Assembly: GCA_021029095.1 (NCBI GenBank)
Contig: JAJOHG010000013.1
Location: 124,001-188,000 of the forward strand
From: Phellopilus nigrolimitatus
Lineage: Eukaryota; Basidiomycota; Agaricomycetes; Hymenochaetales; Hymenochaetaceae
Direction: 5' to 3'
Length of the DNA stretch: 64,000 nt
A model generated the notes under the pieces. That model did not search any database. It had not been told where the DNA came from and worked only from the letters and a program-made list of their open reading frames with translations. Both the position numbers and the translations under genes were made by a program. Below are positions 1 through 10,699 of this stretch, piece after piece (position 1 is the stretch's first letter; each line of letters starts with the position of its first letter).

Positions 1-830
1 CGAAATTGTCGTGTGTATCCGTGCTTCGGGGGTAGTTTGTTTCTGTTATATATGTGACAAAGTTATTGAGGCCTATATATAAATGTGAACGACCCCGGAG
101 AGACGGCTGCCTTCTTGCAGACGAGCTCGTTGCTAATTTACACTTCCTGAAGCGGCCATCCGATCATGCAAACTGTCACGAGGTGCAAAGCTGAGTTGCA
201 AGCTAGCACATTTTAGGCTCCTTTGGAGGTGATTGCTATGCTCCCACCTACCTATGCACTTTGCACTCGACTGTTTCTGCATGAAGATTTTACTGCATAT
301 GAACGCATTCTGGCTGTACAGACTTGGAGGGCCTGCTTCCCTGTGAAATATTCACAAGGAGACGCATGCACACAAGCAAAGTAATGTGTTCTGCGCAATG
401 AGCATATACATGGTACCTAAGTCGTGACAGCGCTGAGTACATTATAGAATACATCGAGCTTTTTACAGCTCAGATTGTATACAAGATACATGTATATGAC
501 GCGTTAAGAGAATCATTGAGCAAATCGTGATCAGCGGATCAAACCCGTCAGTCGAAGACGCGACGCGCCGGCGTCAGGTGACGCACTGTCCTCTTAAGAC
601 TTTCCTTTGTCTCCTGGACGGCATCTGTGCCTCCTACAGGGATCTTTCTCGCTCATTCCCTTGAGCTCTCCGGGTTTCCTGTCCATTTGGGAAAGTAAAT
701 TCAGCTGTATCTCCATCCACATCGCCTTTTGTTTTCTTAATTCACGATCCCACCCGCGTCTAATCTCACCCCCGCCAAATACGCACCCGGCCTTCTTCTC
801 ATCGTGATGAGAGAGCAAGCTGAAGTCTTT
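1..830 (-). repeat. Upstream block of tandem array, copy 1
   Basis: This stretch is clearly related to 2780-3480 and more distantly to 5890-6700 and 8960-9790. In those copies the block lies immediately upstream of a minus-strand family gene. By analogy it is the promoter side of another family member whose start codon would lie just left of position 1. It carries the conserved element (about 555-581, with ACGCGC rather than ACGCGT). Its right end (about 725-840) also matches 3360-3480. Confidence 0.7.
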
Positions 831-839
831 TAGCTACAT

Positions 840-1860
840 ACTTCCCGTGCCCGCGACGCCTTCTTCGCACTCAAGTTTCCCTACGAGCTTGTCCTCCTTC
901 CCGCCCTCCCCTTCTTCTTCGTCAGCGCCTCGTCCCCGTACGTCCTCTCGCCCCACCCCCAACCCCGACCGTCTTCGCCCCGATCAAAGGCCACATCGAG
1001 GACACCCTCCGTGCGTCCCTCACGGTCCTTGTCGTGAGCCTGCGCGGTGTCTACACGTCATGATCTATTTTTTTGGCGACCTGCGGCAGGTCAATCCAGA
1101 CCCAGCCCAGCACGCTCTCGACGCCCGCGCTCTCCCTCGGCACAGCCTCCCTCACTGGCCTGAGCACGCACATAGGCACGCACACGGGAATGAGAGCGGT
1201 AGCGGCTGCGCGACCGCGACCGCGACGGACACCACGCTGCGCACAATCTCGATCTTGATCTCGTCGCCCAAGAGCCGCCCGGGCGTCGAGAGCCCCACGC
1301 CCTGACCGTCCCCTGTTCGCTCCGCAGCAAGCGCACGCGCACGCTCGCGCTCGCGTTCGCAGTCCTCCACCCGCACCCGCTGGGACGCGGACACGCGCTC
1401 GCTCGTCCCCAGCGTGCCCGCGTACCCGCCCGGCCTGAGCGGCGGAGAGTCCGAGTTCCTGAGTTCCGCTGCAGAGTGCTGCGCGGACGCGTCGACGGAC
1501 GACGACAACGACGACGGTGACGGTAACGGTAACGGTGACAAGGAGGATGAGGACGACGATGACGACGGGATCTACATCTCGCCTGCATACAGTCACCGGA
1601 TGCCGCGGACGAGGAGGATCGTGGACGTCACCGCCGTCGCGGCGCCGCTGCGTGCGTGCGCGCGCCTGCCTGCCCTACGTGGCGGAGGCGGCTCCCGCGT
1701 CCTCGGCATGCGCACGCGCAGTGCGAGATCATCGTGCGCGCGGCGGCTCTCGCGGCGCTTGCGAGCGCAGTGCTGACCGGCACGTTTGTTGCGCTGCCCG
1801 TGGTGGCGCCTGCGCCCGGATGGCGGGGTGTAATACTTAGCTTTGCACATACATATTGAC
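840..1860 (+). pseudogene. GC-rich stretch, possible decayed membrane-protein gene
   Basis: This is a very GC-rich region with long overlapping open frames on both strands. On the plus strand, protein-like hydrophobic pieces appear in different frames, for example FFALKFPYELVLLPALPFFF near 860-920 and a run with VLTGTFVALPVV near 1780. Frame changes and stops lie between them. A broken multi-exon membrane-protein gene is one reading. Low-complexity GC-rich DNA producing chance open frames is another. I recognise no family. An Asp-rich GAC/GAT microsatellite lies at about 1496-1570. Confidence 0.2.
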
Positions 1861-2124
1861 TTGTAAAAAAAAGGCATCTATGTATTATTATTATTATTAT
1901 ACTATGTAAAACGACTGTCTAAATGATGCGCAGAGCTCGCTGGAACTCGACCGGCTGGAATGTCTGGGATAGAAAGTAATATATATATATATTTGTTTTT
2001 GTTTATTCATTTATTTTAGAATCCGACAAAATTAAATTCCTTAGAACTCTGGCATCCCACTATGTATTATTGATTAAGTACTATCGTACATAGACCGGAC
2101 GCGAATCTTACTTCCTATATCTGT
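1861..2124. other. AT-rich spacer with microsatellites
   Basis: The stretch has a short TAT/TTA trinucleotide run near 1880-1900 and a TA run near 1978-1992. It lies just beyond the 3' end of the minus-strand gene at 2125-2746, so it probably contains that gene's 3' untranslated region. I see no coding potential. Confidence 0.6.
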
Positions 2125-2746
2125 TTAGCTCTGGTTCCTAGTCTTTTGCTCCCTGTCTACGGCGTCCAGCCACTCGAACAGCAACCAAAGTGCTGTCTCC
2201 TCGTCGACCTCTGTCATAAACTTTACATAAGGATCCGATTTTTCCTTGTCGTAGGCTCTATATGCATACCCAGGCCTTTGCGCTGTCGGCAGAAGATATG
2301 CACGGTCCGCAGATCAGGACACAGGACACATAAAGAGACGACGGACAGGCACGCACTTTCTACTTCCCACGGGATCACCCACCTCCACAATTTTCCGTCA
2401 GAAACAGGCGTGGCTACTTCGGAACGTTCCGATCTGAGGAACAAGTTGTGCGGTCTTATGACTGCCAGGCGCGCGCGCGACCGTCAGCAAGACGAGCGCG
2501 CAAAGCCGTTATCCGGTGCACTTACTTTTTTCTATCTCCCTCTTGAAGTCCCCACAGGTCCCTGTGGACGCAAGTTGGCAGATATACACCAGCCGGGGAA
2601 TCTACTGGCTCCCTGGCACGGAGGTGCTGGCGCAAAGTGAAGAGGGGAGAGCACGTACATTCGTTTTTGGGCTTTGCCGATACTGGGGCTGTCGTGGAGG
2701 TGCCTGGCCTGGAGACTCCATGCGGCTTTGATGGGTTGTAAGACAT
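2125..2746 (-). CDS. Tandem-array family protein, short member
   Basis: The model is complement(2125..2282, 2357..2461, 2526..2561, 2659..2746): four exons, 128 residues, open and in frame throughout. The N-terminus is only about 30 residues, starting MSYNPSKPHG. It is followed by the family module: TCGDFKREIEK, then IIRPHNLFL, a Trp-containing stretch, YDKEKSDPYV, and a final helix around EETALWLLFEWL. Intron positions and donor types (GTACGT, GTAAGT, GTGCGT) match the paralogues at 4210-5846 and 7199-8909, which is the main support for the model. No signal peptide or membrane segment is visible. I recognise no known family, and function is unknown. Confidence 0.7.
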
Positions 2747-2779
2747 GCTTAAGGGTGTTTGCTCGGATGAAATTAGTTT

Positions 2780-3480
2780 TATGCCTGCAAAGGTTTTGTG
2801 TGTGTCTCCGTGCTTTGGAGGAGGTATGTTTCTGTTATATACGTCACAAAGTCATTGAGGCCTTCTTATACATATGAATGTGAAAGACCCCGGCGAGAGG
2901 GCTGCCCTCTTACAGATGAGCTCGCGATCACTGCTGCTTTACACTTCTCAGCTATGCAAACTGCCACAATGCGCAGAACCTGAGTCGCGAGCTAGCACAT
3001 TCTAGGCTCCTTTGGAGGCGATTGCTTATGCTCTTGCCTACCTATGCGCTTTGCACTCGACTGTTTCTGCATGAAGATTGCACTGCATATGAAGGTATTC
3101 TGGCTGGCCAGACTTGGAGGGCCGTACAGCCCAGTTTGCATCCAAGTTACATGTCACAGAATCGTTGAGCAAATCGTGATTGACGGATCAAAATCATCCG
3201 TTGAAGACGCGACGCGTCCGCGTCAGGTGACGCATCATCCTCTAAGCGGGCGGCATCTTTGCTTCGGATCTTTCTTGCTCCTTCCCTCGAGCTCGCTGTT
3301 TTCCCTCCCCAGCTAGGGAAGCAAACTCAGCCACACTGTCGCCGTATCTCCATCCCTCCTAATTGATCTTTTTTCTCTAAATTCATGACTCCGTCCGTCT
3401 AATCTCATCCCCGCCAAATAAGCACCCGGCCTTCTTCTCATTATGATGAGCCACCAGCCGATCCCGAGCAAGCTGAAGCC
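2780..3480 (-). repeat. Upstream block of tandem array, copy 2
   Basis: The block lies directly upstream of the minus-strand gene starting at 2746. It aligns closely with 1-830, sharing for example TTTCTGCATGAAGATT and ACTTGGAGGGCC. The conserved element is at about 3204-3230 and contains ACGCGT at 3212-3217. Confidence 0.75.
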
Positions 3481-4209
3481 CTTTACCCGCGGCGCTACAC
3501 TGCATGATAGATTGTCACGACAATGTCAATGCGGTCGAAACTCTAATCCTTCTGTTTCCGCCCGTGTCGCTGTCGCGCCTACAAGCTACAAGCTATTTTC
3601 AGCAGGCGCCCGCCACGCGGCTGCTCCGCCGGCGCGGGGGCGTTCCTGGACAGACCCGCCAGCGCTATTGCCACAACGGCCCCGCGCGCGTCGTGCTGTC
3701 GCACACCGTCATCGGCGCGAGAACCTAGCCTGTGCGCCCACTGACTCCTGGAAAGCGGCGGCGTCGCGCCTCGATGGCCCTGGCGACAGCGACGGCGCGG
3801 CGCGTGGCCCCGCCTGCGCCTTTTTCCTTCTATCGTGCTCGCTGTGGACACGGGGGTTTCCTGCGCCGTCGCGCCGCGCTGTCGAACAGGTCAAGAGGGG
3901 GCTCTGTTGTGCGGTATTTGCATTCTGCGGACGCTGACGACGTGCGCTCTTCGCCCGGGCTCTCTTTCGGCACCAGGATACACCAACTCGGGCGGCTTTC
4001 GCTCTTTACTCGGATGTCCACCGTCTGGGCGGACGAAGCCCGAGCCGACTCGGGCCTCACCGCCGAAAACCGACATAAGGAACAACAGCATTCATGGTCA
4101 GCGCCGTGCGCAGCAGTAATCCGTTTATTTGGACATAAATATCGTGTGTATCTAGAAAGGTACTCTATTTGTATAGCTCCTGCTATATAATCTGCTCTAA
4201 ACTCTCCGC
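3481..4209. other. GC-rich spacer, duplicated at 6740-7150
   Basis: A 164-codon plus-strand frame (3443-3937) is open here, but its sequence is Arg/Ala/Pro-rich with competing frames on both strands. Parts recur in diverged form at about 6740-7000, near the shared GCGAGAACCTA. The shared frame is not kept intact, so I treat it as non-coding repeat material. The 3' end of the minus-strand gene at 4210 abuts it. Confidence 0.5.
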
Positions 4210-5846
4210 TTATCGGTGTTTATTTTTCCGTTGCGTGATATCCTCACCCACTTTCTTAAGTGCGTCAAGCTCCTTCACCTTCCCATGCAAATCCTGAAGT
4301 GTATCAACCTCCGTGTTACCCTTCGCGCTCAAGTTGTACCCTCCTAACCTACCCGGGTCGCGGCCTACAACCATGGTTTCAATTGCACTCTTGACATTGT
4401 CAGGCGCAACCACTGTCGACAAAACATATGCACGGCCCGGAAGTCAGGAAAAGGGGCATATTAGAGCTAAGAACGGCTACGCACCTCTCGCAATCCACGG
4501 TCTCTCCAACCTGTTCTTGATATGTTTATGCTCGGGCAAATCACTCCGTCCGCACTCGAGCTCGAGAGGACGCGGAAGCACTACCAGGCGCGTACGCGCC
4601 GCCAGTTAGAAAGACGAGCATGCAGTAGACGCGAGAACGGAGGCACTCACTCTTCTCAATCTCGTGCTTGTACCATTTGCAAAGCTCATCATCTCCTTTT
4701 GCCTCCTTCAGCTTCTCAAGCAACCTCCGAAGTGCCGTGGTCTCATCGGGACCCGGCATAGCTATGTGGAACCTTCCTGATCGTTCCTTGTCATAATAAA
4801 TACCGCAAATCTCAGCTGTCGACGGAGCATATGTACGGTCCAGAAATCAGGGCAAAGGGCATATAAGAGGCTAAGGACAGCTACGCACTTTTCGCGATGA
4901 ACCCGTTCTGCCTCTTGCCAGGGAACACACGCTTGGACCCGTCGCCTGGTTCGAGCACGGGCTTCAAGTGGTGCGGCTCAATCACTGCCAAGACGCGCGC
5001 GCGCACGCTGCAATCAGAAAGACGAGCACACAGCAGCCGCGAGAGCAGGGGCACTCACACTTTTTAATCTCGCTCATGTAGTACTCGCGTGCTGTGGGTG
5101 CAACAACGTTTCAGATGTCTGTCCGCCGCGCTACAGGGCCGGCGGGCGCCCTGGCAGAGAGCGGAGAGAGGGGTGCACGTACATTCTGTGGTACTCGCTG
5201 GAGCGCGCGTCCCAGGCGGGGCGGACGGAGGCCTGCGCGGCTGCCCCCCAGGCGGGGCGGACGGGGGCCTGCGCGGCTCCCCCCCGGACGGTGCGGGCGA
5301 GGACCTGCCCGCCGCCGCCCCGGATGGTGCGGGCGAGGACCTGCCCGCCGGCCCCCCGGGTGGGAGGGGGCGGGTGGGACCTGCCCGGGACGGGGGTCTA
5401 GGAGGTCCACTGGGGCCTTGACTCTGATAGCCTTCCGGGAATGAGCCCGCCGGTGGAAATTGGGGAAAATTGGGGTGTAATTCGGGGAACATATTGGACG
5501 CTGCGGAGCTGGATTTGGAAGAAGAGTCATCACGGCCTGCCCGGGACTGGGTTCTTGGGCGGCCTCCTAAGGTGCGTTGGGGTCCCTGATGACCTGCTGC
5601 GGAATGAGGTCTAAGGATTCCTGCTGGGTACGATGTAGTCTGCGGTCCTGCAGGGGTTAATTGGCCTCCACCTTGGGAGATGGTCCTGGAACGACCTGGT
5701 TCTCCTGCTTGACCTTTATGGTTGCCTTGGACCTGAGGGGACCGAAAACGGGCTTTAGGACGCTCGTTTCCGGTAGGACCGGATCTGGATGGGGGCCGAG
5801 ACGGGCCTTGGGAGGTTTCGAACGGGATTGACGATTGGCCGGACAT
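4210..5846 (-). CDS. Tandem-array family protein with duplicated C-terminal module
   Basis: The model is complement(4210..4412, 4485..4580, 4651..4815, 4889..4984, 5059..5091, 5183..5846): six exons, 418 residues, in frame at every junction. The first ~220 residues, starting MSGQSSIPFET, are rich in Pro, Gly, Arg and Ser, with repeats of the type PPGGxPRRPPSA, and look disordered. The C-terminal module found in the neighbouring paralogues occurs twice. The first copy begins SREYYMSEIKKLIEPHHL and contains EICGIYYDKERSG and a DETTAL helix. The second begins CKWYKHEIEKM. The internal duplication includes the introns, with the short motif TTTTGTCGACAG or a close variant at the acceptors. Function is unknown and no homologue is recognised. 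Confidence 0.7.
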
Positions 5847-5889
5847 GCTTGACGGTGTGCTGATGGAGCTGATCTGACGCGTTTCACAA

Positions 5890-6700
5890 AGTCTGCGTTG
5901 GGGGTTTTGTTTTCTGCACTGAATACCCGCTGCTGGAGCCTTTTAACATGGATATGCAAGGCCCGGATGGGGCGGCCGCCTCATTGCAGACGAGCTCGTC
6001 GCCATGGCCATCTGGCGCTCCATTGCACTTCCTGGGGTCTCCATCCAACTATGAAAGCCGTAACGAGGCGCAGGGCCTGAACTGCAATCTAGCGCACTCC
6101 ATGTTCCTATGCGCTTTGCGCTCAGCTGATTCTGAGGGACAGCTGCATTGCATAGTGGCTATCCCGGCCGTCCACAACGATGCTGGACTTGGGTTGTCAG
6201 AAAGACGAATCGCGCTGTATTGCGGCAATTTGGAGCTTACTTTGCACGTTGCTCCTTTAGGTGGGAGTACGCAGGACCCTCGTTTTCTTTCTTTCGAACT
6301 CCACTCATGCCCCGCGTCCGGACTCGCGTGCTGAATAATCCGAAAGTGTCCGCAAGGAGATGCGCGCGCACAGACAAAGTGCTGCGCTGCGGATGCATGC
6401 ACGATACCTAAGTCGTAACGACGGTTGTTTTGTATCCAATATATCTGTGTTGGACCTCCTTCGCAGAGCTTACATAAATCAGCGAATGATGATCGACAGT
6501 CGAAGACGCGACGCGTCGGCGTCAGGTGATACGCAAAGATGCTGTCCACGCCGCGCCAAGAGCGTTCCTTCGTGAAAACGGCCTCGACCATGGCTCGGGG
6601 TAACTGCCATACAATCTCTCCACGGAAAATGAAGAGATAGAGGAACCAGCTCTACTGGAGCACGGCTGTTCTCTGAGCGTCCACGTTCTTCGTTTCTGCC
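5890..6700 (-). repeat. Upstream block of tandem array, copy 3
   Basis: The block lies just upstream of the minus-strand gene starting at 5846. It aligns with 8960-9790 over roughly 800 bases, sharing for example GGGGGTTTTGTTT, CCATGGNCATCTGGCGC and CTCGACCATGGCT. The conserved element is at about 6502-6530 with ACGCGT at 6511-6516. Confidence 0.75.
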
Positions 6701-7198
6701 ATTACATAATAAAAACTCAGACGTCGTCTACCCGCTCGTTTATCAGCGGCGGCACAAAGCATCCGGCTCGCCGTCGCAGTGTCGCCGTATCTCCATCGCC
6801 TTTTCTTTGCGGCAGGTGCCCGCCGCGTCACCGCCGACCCTGTCCGAAGGGCCGAGTCGGATGTTCCTAGACAGACGTCTTGCTGTCGAATGTTGTCGGC
6901 GAGAACCTAAGCTGCACGCCAGGGGCACTCGCTCGACCGCCGCGTGCGCCTCTCTTCAACTTCTCTGGTGACAGTGACAGCACGATGCACTTGTCTGCAC
7001 GTCTCTCTCGTCCGCTTGGTCTAGATCTGTAGACATGCAGGACCTACAGAGCCCTTTGCCGGACGTGGACTGCTGCGAGTCTTTGCGACAACATTCATCG
7101 TGGACGCCGTCTGCGCTGATCGGCTTACACAGACACGAATAATGCGTGTATCGTATAGTCCTTAATTTATTTGGCTCTAGGCTCTATCTAAATAATGT
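6701..7198. other. Spacer, partial copy of 3560-4140
   Basis: I see no supported gene. Parts around 6740-7000 are a diverged copy of the spacer at 3560-3800. The right end probably holds the 3' untranslated region of the minus-strand gene ending at 7199. Confidence 0.5.
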
Positions 7199-8909
7199 CT
7201 AATGTTGCTCATACTCATGGAGTCCTCTCGATTCCAGCTCAGTGTGCAGCTTCTCAAGTGCCGTGATCTCGTCGGATCCCCGCTCCTTGCAAAGGTACAT
7301 TCTCGCTTCTGTCTCTGAAGCCGGGTCGCGTTCCAAATAGCTACGCTCAATCGCTGTCGACAAAACACATATACAGTCTGGGGATCAGGACAAAGAGGCG
7401 CATAAGAGAGCAGGGTCAGGCACGCACTTTCCGCTGTCCACGGTCTAGTCCACACGGCACGCCCGTTGTCCTTTTGAAAGTGAAACTCGGCTTTCTTGCT
7501 TTGTTTGCACTTGAATTTCAGCCTGTACGGCTTTATCACTGTCAGGCGCGGACGCCGCCGTCAGCAAGACGCGCAGCAGCCGCGAAAGCACACGGCGCAC
7601 TCACTTTCCTCTATCGCGCGCCTGTAGTCTGCGCAGGTCGCTGTGGACGCAAAGGTTTTCAGATGTCCAGCCGTGGGAAGCGGAGAGCGGAGATGGGAGA
7701 GCACGTACGTTTGGGCGGTGCAGGCTCTGCGGGAGCGGCCTCGGGTTCCCCAAGCAGGGGCTTGGGCAGCCTCGCAGTCGGGAGGTCTGTAAAAAGATAG
7801 GGGTGTGCGCTAGCGGAGCTTGCGCAGGACGGGGCTCTAGAGGAGCGTGCAGGAGATGGGGCTCTGTGGGAGCCTACAGGAGACGAGGCTCTGCAGGAGC
7901 ATACAGGAGACGGGGCTCTGTAAGAGCCTACGGGAGATGGGGCCTTGTAAGAGCCTACAGGAGGCGGGGCTCTATGAAGATCTACACGGGACGGGGCTAT
8001 GCAGGAGCATACAGGAAACGGTGCTCTGCAGGAGCATACAGGAGACGGGGTTCTGCAGGAGCATACAGGAAACGGGGCTCTGCAGGAGCATACAGGAGAC
8101 GGGGCTCTGTAAGAGCCTACAGGAGGTGGGGCTCCATGAAGATCTGCACGCGACGGGGCTCTATAGGAACCTGCAGGGGACGGTGCTCTATAGGAATTTG
8201 CAGTGGACGGTGCTCTATAGGAACTTGCAGGGGTCGATTCTCTACAGGAACATGCGAAGGACGGTGCTCCATGTGAGCCTGCAGGAGACGGGGTTCTAGA
8301 TGGGTCTCCCGTGTCATTGAACCCCAATCTGGATGGGGCTCTGGATAGTTCTGGAGCTCTGGATAGTCGTACAGGTTTCGGGGCTTCTAGGTTTAATACT
8401 CTAGAGTACTGGTCTCTTTGAGATCCCTCGGGCCCAGCGCCATCGACTAGGACGTGCGGGAGGTCTCCTTGAAGCCGCTCATAACCGGTGCCACAGAAGC
8501 CTGTCTCGGGAGGGTTGCTGGAGGCAGCGGGGTCTTCTTGGGGTTTCTGGTTATCAATGTGCTCGATGTATTCCCCGGATAAAGCTCTCTGGAAATCTTC
8601 TGAGAGTTCTGCTCGGAGATTTGTGCCTTTGAGATCGACTTTGGATCCTGCCCAGGGGTCTATGGGAGAATGGCTAGGGGATTCATCCCCAAATAGGTCC
8701 TGAGCACGAGATGGGTTCCTGGAGTCTGGTCCTCCGGCAAGACTCTCCTGGGATGGGCCAAAGCTTTCTGGACGGCGGAATCCAGTCTCCTCAGTGGCAA
8801 ATGTGTATCCATAGTGCTCGAAGCGTATGCTCTGGGATCTGTGAGGCTGTGCTGGATGTATATCCGATTGTGGAATGTGGCTCTCAAACGGATCGGACTG
8901 ACTGGACAT
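7199..8909 (-). CDS. Tandem-array family protein with 9-residue repeats
   Basis: The model is complement(7199..7353, 7428..7538, 7605..7640, 7709..8909): four exons, 500 residues. The start MSSQSDPFES resembles the neighbour's MSGQSSIPFE. Residues of roughly 200-370 are a tandem array of a 9-residue unit of the form R-A-P-(S/F)-P-x-(G/C)-S-(Y/C), coded by a 27 bp minisatellite. Some versions are Cys-rich (PVCSC). The C-terminal module follows: TCADYRRAIEEMIKPYRLKF, a Trp pair, and a DEITALEKL helix, ending HEYEQH. Exons 2-4 have the same phases as the 2125-2746 gene, and exon 2 is exactly the same length. No signal peptide is seen, the repeat region is probably disordered, and function is unknown. 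Confidence 0.7.
7800..8290 (-). repeat. 27 bp coding minisatellite
   Basis: Tandem 27 bp units on the plus strand read roughly as AGGAGCATACAGGAGACGGG with variants. They encode the 9-residue repeat of the minus-strand gene at 7199-8909. Units are imperfect and differ mainly at the codons for Ser/Phe and Gly/Cys. All keep the reading frame, which argues that the protein is or was recently expressed. Confidence 0.85.
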
Positions 8910-8959
8910 GATTAAGGGGTGTGTTGAAGGAGCTGGCCTGATGTTCGCAAAAAATCCTT

Positions 8960-9790
8960 GTATGCACTACGTACGTGCTTTGGGGGTTTTGTTTGCTGTG
9001 CTGAGTATCCGCTGTTGAAGTCTTTAACACGGATGCGCAAGGCCCGGATGAGACGGCTGCCTTCTTGCAAACAGGGTCGTTGCCATGGACATCTGGCGCC
9101 CCATTGCATTTCCAAAGCCGCCACTCAACTATGCATACTGTAACGAGGCACAGAACCTCATCTCAAGCTAGCGCACTCCAGATTCCTTTTCAACCAAGTG
9201 CCTGCCTGTGCGCTTTGCGCTCGACTGACTCTGCACGACATTTCTGCATGGCGAAAGCTCCGCGTGGGAAGGCATCCTATCTATCCAGAGCTGTGCTTAA
9301 CTAATTGCTAGTGGCCAGTGAAGGTTGTCAGAGCAACAGATTGCACTGCATGCATGTCTGGATATCTGCTTTGCATGTTACTCTTCAAGCTAAGAACTAT
9401 GCAGTAAACCCCATTTCTTTCCTTTGAACTCCATTCATGTCCAACGTCTAGACTCTCACACCAAGTAATCTGGGAGCGTTCACATGGAGATGCATATGCA
9501 CAAAGGAAGTGTCCCGTTAGATCCATGCATAGTGCAACATTCCTGTGTACAACGCGTAGCGAGCCTTCCTTTGCAAAGCTTACATAAGACAGCGAATGAT
9601 GATCAACGGATCAAAATCAGCAGTCAAAGACGCGACGCGTCGGCGTCAGGTGATACATGTACATCTTGGCCCCTTCAAAAGTGTTCTTCGTGAAAACCCT
9701 CGACCATGGCTTAGAGAAATTGCTATAATGTTTTCACGGAAAATGAGGAGATGGGGAAACAGCTTTACCGGGGCACATTTGTTCTTTGAG
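8960..9790 (-). repeat. Upstream block of tandem array, copy 4
   Basis: The block lies upstream of the gene starting at 8909 and is related to 5890-6700 along its whole length. The conserved element is at about 9627-9654, with ACGCGT at 9635-9640. It also shares the flanking GATCAACGGATCAAAATCAG-type sequence with the other copies. Confidence 0.75.
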
Positions 9791-9831
9791 TTAGCCGAGA
9801 GATACAACACTAGCTATAATCATAGTGCCTT

Positions 9832-10074
9832 TCATGCACCCGACTTCAACCATCTCAACTCCACCCTTGTTACTCTTGCTGTAAAAGTCGAAGACATGCA
9901 TATCTGAAACCACGCCGCCTCCTTTAAAGTCCCGTCGCTACACTCCAGCGCCTGACTTCTGAGCTCGTTCTTCGGCTCTGAATTTATCAAATCCCAATAT
10001 GTACAGAACCGCCGGTGCCAAGTGAATAAACCACAGATTTCGTTTGCTTCAAGCTGCTGATAGATTATCGTCAT
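9832..10074 (-). pseudogene. Possible remnant of a further array member
   Basis: An 80-codon minus-strand frame contains NEICGLFTWHRRF. Its nucleotide sequence resembles the exon around EICGIYYDKERSG in the 4210-5846 gene, and its position beyond copy 4 is where another array member would end. No family exons could be placed upstream of it. It may be a decayed copy or a chance match. Confidence 0.25.
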
Positions 10075-10699
10075 TTGACAGTGACGATGTCGGGGACTCG
10101 GAGCTCTAGACCTTCGGTTGTCTACGTATCATCTCTACTTACCACGTCTAAGTCCGACTCTTCTGGAAAGAAAAGCTGCAGCCTTGCCCGACGCAACATC
10201 CTCCTCATGCTCCTAAAATACAGGCACCTTTGTCCTGAGATCCGCGCCCATTGCGCTTGTGGACTTGCCTGAATTCTCGCTTTCTCTCTGATGTTGGTGA
10301 ACGCGAAGGTTCTGCAGAACCAAATAAGTCGAGAAAAAGGAGATAGTATGTATCTGCTTTTTGTACTTCTTTAAGCATTTTTAAGCGACGACGGTTGTCG
10401 CAGTGCATGGATTTTCCCCGCCCATTCAACTTTAGTCTCGAGGGCCAAGAGACGTGCCATTCGGTGGTGCTAATCTTTCGCATATATCTACTTATGTAAG
10501 TACTTACAAAAGCATACCGAGCAAGAAAGGCAGGTCGGTCGCACGGATGCTTAAACACCAGTATGTGCGTCATCGATGACCTCTATATGCACGTCGCGTT
10601 GGGGTGAGCCAGATTCCGCAATCCGGACTCAGTATTTAGTTCTTCTCTATTTCCACAACAAAGTATTTCTGCATCACGTCAAAGCCAAACCACCATCCC
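10075..10699. other. Spacer, nothing supported
   Basis: A 122-codon minus-strand frame (10205-10573) is open but has no recognisable features. The right part is the probable promoter of the plus-strand gene starting at 10700. Confidence 0.5.

Noticed and set aside
1051..1596. 181-codon minus-strand open frame with a Val/Thr-rich start
   Set aside because: Its start is only the translation of a GAC/GAT microsatellite, the rest is Arg/Ala-rich GC-skewed sequence, and overlapping frames of similar length exist on both strands.
3443..3937. 164-codon plus-strand open frame
   Set aside because: The composition is that of GC-rich DNA. The related copy near 6740-7000 does not keep the frame open, so there is no sign of selection for a protein.
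7803..8299. Plus-strand frames of 150-157 codons with GSAGAYRR-type repeats
   Set aside because: They are antisense readings of the 27 bp coding minisatellite. The minus-strand reading joins a conserved spliced module and has normal flanking sequence.
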